Part shown: piece by piece, positions 60,969 through 64,000 of the stretch | How the letters are laid out: the number at the start of each line of letters is the position of its first letter | Numbering within the stretch: position 1 is the stretch's first letter | Assembly: GCF_028867935.1 (NCBI RefSeq) | Contig: NZ_JAPQNS010000003.1 | Span: 1 to 64,000, forward strand | From: Flavobacterium sp. SUN052 | GTDB lineage: Bacteria > Bacteroidota > Bacteroidia > Flavobacteriales > Flavobacteriaceae | Reading direction: 5' to 3' | Length of the DNA: 64,000 nt | Program-made: the position numbers and the translations under genes | Notes under the pieces: model-generated | Databases searched by the model: none | Told to the model about the DNA's origin: nothing | Seen by the model: the letters and a program-made list of their open reading frames with translations, nothing else

Positions 60969-62231
60969 TCAGTATTGTCGTGGTACTTTTCCCACCCGTT
61001 CCACAACACTTGCTTTACTGGCTTTCTCATCGGGCAGGTGCCGGACAACAGTGATCTGAAATTCCCAGTGATCGCCAAAATCGAAGACGTACAACAGCCG
61101 TTGACCTTCGTATAAATTTAATTCAGCCAGCGTGATCGTATCGGCTGGTGGACTTTCGCCCCATTCATTCCAGGGCGAACCGTATCGTTCTCCCTGATAA
61201 GGATTACGGATGTTCAGGTAAAACTCATACAAGTGATCGTTGTCGAACTTGAATGCCTCCTGAATCATCGCATGAAAATCGTCAAGCGTCGCTTCGGCAG
61301 GCATAGCAATCGTACGAGATACTTTATGATTGGGAAGTTCGGCGCGCAGCCAGAATACGCCTGTTAATGGATTAGGATTGATTGGGTAGAGGCTCAATAG
61401 ATCTGGCTCACCGAGTAAGGTACGGAGCGGCTCGGCGAAGGTATTGATGTTGACAATGGCTTCATCTGGCTCAGTAGTTTCAGGGTCTTCAAAATAAATG
61501 TAGTAGCCAGCATTTTTATTCCAGTACTTGAATGGCCGTTCACGCAGCAAGACTGGCAGGCATTGACGGCCCCATTCGGTCAGCGTGACTTGGTCAATTT
61601 GCAGGCTATATTTATCGCGTTTTAGTTGAGCCGAATCTGGATGTTGCACCTCCTCAACATCATACCACCCGAACCAATACCCCGCCCGGATGTATGCGTT
61701 GGCCACTGAATCTGTTTGAATTGTGAGTGGATTATTACGGGTTTCCCAATTCTGTGACAGCGTAATTGGTGTTCCAAGAGGATACTGAAGTAGTTGACCA
61801 ACGCCTTGGCGGAACCAGTTGGACCCGTGACCGCTACGGCCATCTCCATCGAGCGTACCCCAATCCACGTAACACCAGGCCGTTTCGAGCAGAAACACGT
61901 ATTTCTCTTCCAAGGTCATACTTTGGTATGTATCAAGCCTGTCAGGTTCTGCTACCAACACATTACCCTTTTCAGATTTGATCACAAATAGGCGGCTAGC
62001 CGTTACGACCTGAAACAGAAACCCGAGCAATGGATAATCGGCCTGCCGACTGCGGGGCGTTACCGCGTAGGGGGCTTTGTAATTGACTCGTTCGTTCAGT
62101 GCCCATAAATCGGCGGCTTTCAGGTCACCACCCGCCGTCAGCGGCAAGTTGGGTTTGCTGGCGAGGTAGCGCAGGAACGTCTCAAAGTCGTCGATGAGGT
62201 CGGAATCAGCGGGGTTGAAGGGGGAGGACAT
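60969..62231 (-). CDS. pRiA4b ORF-3-like protein
   Basis: The 420-aa protein has a long N-terminal region of unknown fold (about 1-260; FETFLRYLASKPNLPLTA) and a C-terminal pRiA4b ORF-3 type domain with VFWLRAELPNHKVSRTIAMPAEATLDDFHAMIQEAF-type arrangement, FDNDHLYEFYLN, LYVFDFGDHWEFQITVV and ending in KVPRQY. Such domains occur in plasmid and transposon passenger genes, and their function is unknown. It lies at the left of a region of accessory-type genes. Confidence 0.83.
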   Translation of the reverse strand: MSSPFNPADSDLIDDFETFLRYLASKPNLPLTAGGDLKAADLWALNERVNYKAPYAVTPRSRQADYPLLGFLFQVVTASRLFVIKSEKGNVLVAEPDRLDTYQSMTLEEKYVFLLETAWCYVDWGTLDGDGRSGHGSNWFRQGVGQLLQYPLGTPITLSQNWETRNNPLTIQTDSVANAYIRAGYWFGWYDVEEVQHPDSAQLKRDKYSLQIDQVTLTEWGRQCLPVLLRERPFKYWNKNAGYYIYFEDPETTEPDEAIVNINTFAEPLRTLLGEPDLLSLYPINPNPLTGVFWLRAELPNHKVSRTIAMPAEATLDDFHAMIQEAFKFDNDHLYEFYLNIRNPYQGERYGSPWNEWGESPPADTITLAELNLYEGQRLLYVFDFGDHWEFQITVVRHLPDEKASKASVVERVGKVPRQY

Positions 62232-62300
62232 GGGTCACTAATAAGGTTTGTTACTCAGCTCTCTGCGTAAGCTCGGTCGATTTTAATGCCCATTGTGGCA

Positions 62301-62404
62301 GCTAACCTTAAATAAGCCGATTTTTAAGGTTAGCTATGCATATGGACCTTCAAAATGAGGTTGTTAATGGGGATTGACCTTAAAAAAGGCGGATTTTAAG
62401 GTTA
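62301..62404. repeat. two related hairpin repeats (TTAAGGTTAG type)
   Basis: GCTAACCTTAAA (62301-62312) pairs perfectly with TTTAAGGTTAGC (62323-62334). A related unit follows, ACCTTAAAA (62377-62385) with TTTTAAGGT (62394-62402). Both contain a GCCGATTT or GGCGGATTTT core, so the second looks like a partial copy of the first. They fill most of the 197-bp space downstream of the pair at 62429-63306 and upstream of the pRiA4b-like gene. Confidence 0.65.
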
Positions 62405-62428
62405 GATAGTTCTATGGAAGCATTTCAT

Positions 62429-62809
62429 TTACTTCAAGATCACAGCGGATTTTTGTGCCAGTAAAGCGGGCTTAATATCATCCTCCTCATCCATCCCCCA
62501 GATGTAAGCGTGGGCTGGATTATCGAAGCCGTGTTCTTTAAGCGTACAGGGATCATGAAATGTTGATAGTTGAATAGCTCTTACATCACTATTGGCAAGA
62601 GAAGCGAGCGCAAATTTGCTAAGATCCCGAACCGAATGTTCTGGCGTAGTCAAGCTGGCCGCGTCGACCGATAATTTTCCTTCGTCTTTGGGCCTAAGTT
62701 TGAAATTTCTTGATGTTGGCCGACCGTCGGGATCGACGTACTTATGCCAAGGCGTACGATAGATACTGCGATAAAGTTGCTCGTCGTCTGCTACGGGGGT
62801 ACTATTCAT
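62429..62809 (-). CDS. uncharacterised protein, second member of a two-gene pair
   Basis: The 126-aa protein has no signal or membrane segment. It reads as E-x-L-Y-R-S-I-Y-R-T-P-W near the N terminus, then GRPTSRNFKLRPKDEGKLSVDAASLTTPEHS-like middle, HDPCTL and DNPAHAYIWG. I recall a widespread pairing of such a protein with a short WDG/WDEDGA-type protein, here the next gene upstream; neither function is known to me. The two are separated by 11 nt on the same strand. Adjacent accessory genes make a defence or toxin-antitoxin role possible, but nothing in the sequence shows it. Confidence 0.68.
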   Translation of the reverse strand: MNSTPVADDEQLYRSIYRTPWHKYVDPDGRPTSRNFKLRPKDEGKLSVDAASLTTPEHSVRDLSKFALASLANSDVRAIQLSTFHDPCTLKEHGFDNPAHAYIWGMDEEDDIKPALLAQKSAVILK

Positions 62810-62820
62810 CTATGCCTACA

Positions 62821-63306
62821 TTATCGGTTAAGCCATTGTAACGTTTCCCGAAACGACTCTGGTGTCAATGGACCTTGTTGAGGTACCTCGTCGGGACTAA
62901 TGCGCACAAACTTGTTTCGTCCATTTGGATATGCCAGTAGTTCTGCCGACTTGCCTCCATTACGGAGGTTAATCATGACTTCGCCAACTGGGCCTGGCGA
63001 TGTATGATAAATCAGTTGCCCCGTTACAGTAAGCAATAAGGCAATATCGAGAGCAGACAGCACTGTTTGGTGCGTAGGAGCAATAGCACCATCCTCATCC
63101 CAGTTATCAGCTAGGTGCTGATAGGCAACGATGGCGATTAGATGCTGCCGGTTTGAAGACGATAAACCCAAAGCTGCTGGGTTGATTTCCTGCGCCAAAA
63201 TTTCCTGGGCAAAGTCAAGTGTATTAAACATAAGTGGGATTATTTTTACTTTTTCGCCATCATAAGTGGTCCAAAGTAAGTTCCTTGACTTAGAGGGCGT
63301 TTTCAA
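62821..63306 (-). CDS. uncharacterised protein with NWDEDGA motif, first member of the pair
   Basis: The 161-aa protein has no membrane span. YQHLADNWDEDGAIAPTHQTVLSA matches the NWD-G-x-GA-x-x-PS pattern of a family of unknown function, followed by a beta-rich GPVGEVMINLRNGGKSAELLAYPNG segment. The start may be ATG 63306 or ATG 63231 (136 aa); the first 25 residues are less conserved-looking. The next gene follows by 11 nt, and the divergent AAA ATPase gene starts 187 bp away. Confidence 0.68.
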   Translation of the reverse strand: MKTPSKSRNLLWTTYDGEKVKIIPLMFNTLDFAQEILAQEINPAALGLSSSNRQHLIAIVAYQHLADNWDEDGAIAPTHQTVLSALDIALLLTVTGQLIYHTSPGPVGEVMINLRNGGKSAELLAYPNGRNKFVRISPDEVPQQGPLTPESFRETLQWLNR

Positions 63307-63492
63307 AATTCAATATTTACCTCAATCTTAGTACCGGCGAATATGTGGTACGCAAGTGACTGATTTTACTTTAGTGGATGGATACATGAAATGAAACCTA
63401 ATATTGCCTATTTAGAATAAGTCTTTGGGTTTATAGTTATAGCATTAAAATTCGTTAGATATTATCCCTTATTTTGTGTAATTTAAAGATCG

Positions 63493-64000
63493 ATGCAACA
63501 GATAGATTACATTAAGGAAATAGCGAAGTATGGCTTGGAGAACGACCAAGAGAAGCTTCTTTTTACCCTTAATGAGCTGATTGAGCACTCGAAGCAAACG
63601 AAGAAAGTCAACTTTGCCCTCCAGCTTCAGTCAATTTTGAAGGATGCTATTCGTCAACAACAGACGAATGGAATCGTTAAGCTGGGCTCTCCGAAACACA
63701 TATTAAGGGAAGAAGATCGTGAGGTAAGTGATTTTATACTTGAAAAGCTCACATCCGATTATCGGTTTCCTAACCTAGTCTGTTCAGAAGCCGTCCACTC
63801 AGAATTAGCCTATTTTATTGAAGAACATCGTTCTATAGAACTACTCCGCCAATACGATTTACCTGTCTCAAACAAAGTATTATTCTACGGCCCATCGGGC
63901 TGTGGTAAGACTTTGGCAGCCTATGTCTTGGCCGGAGAATTAGAAAAAATGATGATTGTCATCAACTTAGGAGCTATTGTCTCTTCTAAGTTGGGAGAAA
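63493..64000 (+). CDS. AAA family ATPase, 5' part (cut by the window edge)
   Basis: ATG 63493 opens a frame of at least 169 codons running off the right end. The first 110 residues are helical and charged (MQQIDYIKEIAKYGLEND, then SKQTKKVNFALQLQ). Walker A FYGPSGCGKTLAA is at about residues 134-146, followed by an AAA-type LGAIVSSKLGE. It belongs to the AAA group in which helical N-terminal regions precede a single ATPase module. In several genomes I recall such genes next to an S8 subtilase-like protease gene; this would lie beyond the edge, so it is not claimed here. Divergent from the two-gene pair. Confidence 0.75.
   Translation, partial: MQQIDYIKEIAKYGLENDQEKLLFTLNELIEHSKQTKKVNFALQLQSILKDAIRQQQTNGIVKLGSPKHILREEDREVSDFILEKLTSDYRFPNLVCSEAVHSELAYFIEEHRSIELLRQYDLPVSNKVLFYGPSGCGKTLAAYVLAGELEKMMIVINLGAIVSSKLGE

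Noticed and set aside
1..64000. CRISPR arrays, insertion sequences with transposases, phage genes.
   Set aside because: No regularly spaced direct repeats and no transposase, integrase or phage structural protein were recognised.

Overview
The window looks like a chromosomal segment of a Bacteroidota member of the Cytophagales, close to Spirosoma. The grounds are family resemblance of the proteins, initiation sites without obvious Shine-Dalgarno sequences, several promoters matching the Bacteroidota -7 element TAnnTTTG, exported proteins with lipobox or Tat signals, and a split KdpD. The genus is inferred from general resemblance and was not tested by any search.

Left part (1-7.1 kb): the end of an rRNA operon (5S rRNA), a tRNA-Pro(CGG), then a complete tryptophan operon trpE-G-D-C-F-B-A. 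Only 15 nt separate the tRNA from a 17-codon leader peptide with three consecutive Trp codons. This is followed by mutually exclusive RNA pairings ending in an intrinsic terminator, the layout of ribosome-mediated attenuation. A strong terminator closes the operon.

Potassium region (8.9-21.9 kb): a sigma-54-type response regulator, the Kup K+ transporter, then a Kdp operon consisting of an unannotated 28-aa membrane peptide, KdpF (26 aa), KdpA, KdpB, KdpC, an outer-membrane porin, a KdpD with only its input half, and a separate histidine kinase. A small antisense gene pair fills the gap between kdpA and kdpB, and interspersed inverted repeats sit on both sides of kdpC-porin. A sulfatase precedes this region.

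21.9-32.1 kb: a lipoprotein, a phytanoyl-CoA-dioxygenase-like enzyme divergent from an AraC regulator, a fatty-acid-hydroxylase/sterol-desaturase family protein, a large secreted metzincin, a lipase-like lipoprotein, and a 0.5-kb graveyard holding a decayed copy of the metzincin 5' end and the tail of an outer-membrane protein; then a SirB1/transglutaminase-like protein.

32.3-46.6 kb: nucleotide-sugar genes galE-rfbB-rfbA; an operon of a small protein, a polytopic membrane protein and a NarL-type two-component system; methylmalonyl-CoA epimerase, an A-type Fe-S carrier, an acyl-CoA thioesterase and a short MetE-like protein; a ROK kinase-SIS-GNAT operon; an M16 peptidase; a sodium/solute symporter.

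46.7-64 kb: a compact acyl-CoA dehydrogenase / PIG-L deacetylase / NodS-like methyltransferase / GT2 locus; an MFS transporter; trehalase with a translationally coupled but nonsense-mutated Rpn-type nuclease; a TPMT-like methyltransferase; a three-gene block of Tat-exported PLP aminotransferase, Tat-exported flavin amine oxidase and a secreted protein ending in a Hint (intein/hedgehog-like) domain; a GT9-SDR pair; a pRiA4b ORF-3-like protein; an uncharacterised two-gene pair; and the 5' part of an AAA ATPase gene cut by the window edge.

The most promising uncharacterised systems are the exported aminotransferase/oxidase/Hint trio, the ACAD/PIG-L/methyltransferase/GT2 locus, and the two-gene pair beside the AAA ATPase. 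The best supported regulatory discovery is the trp leader.
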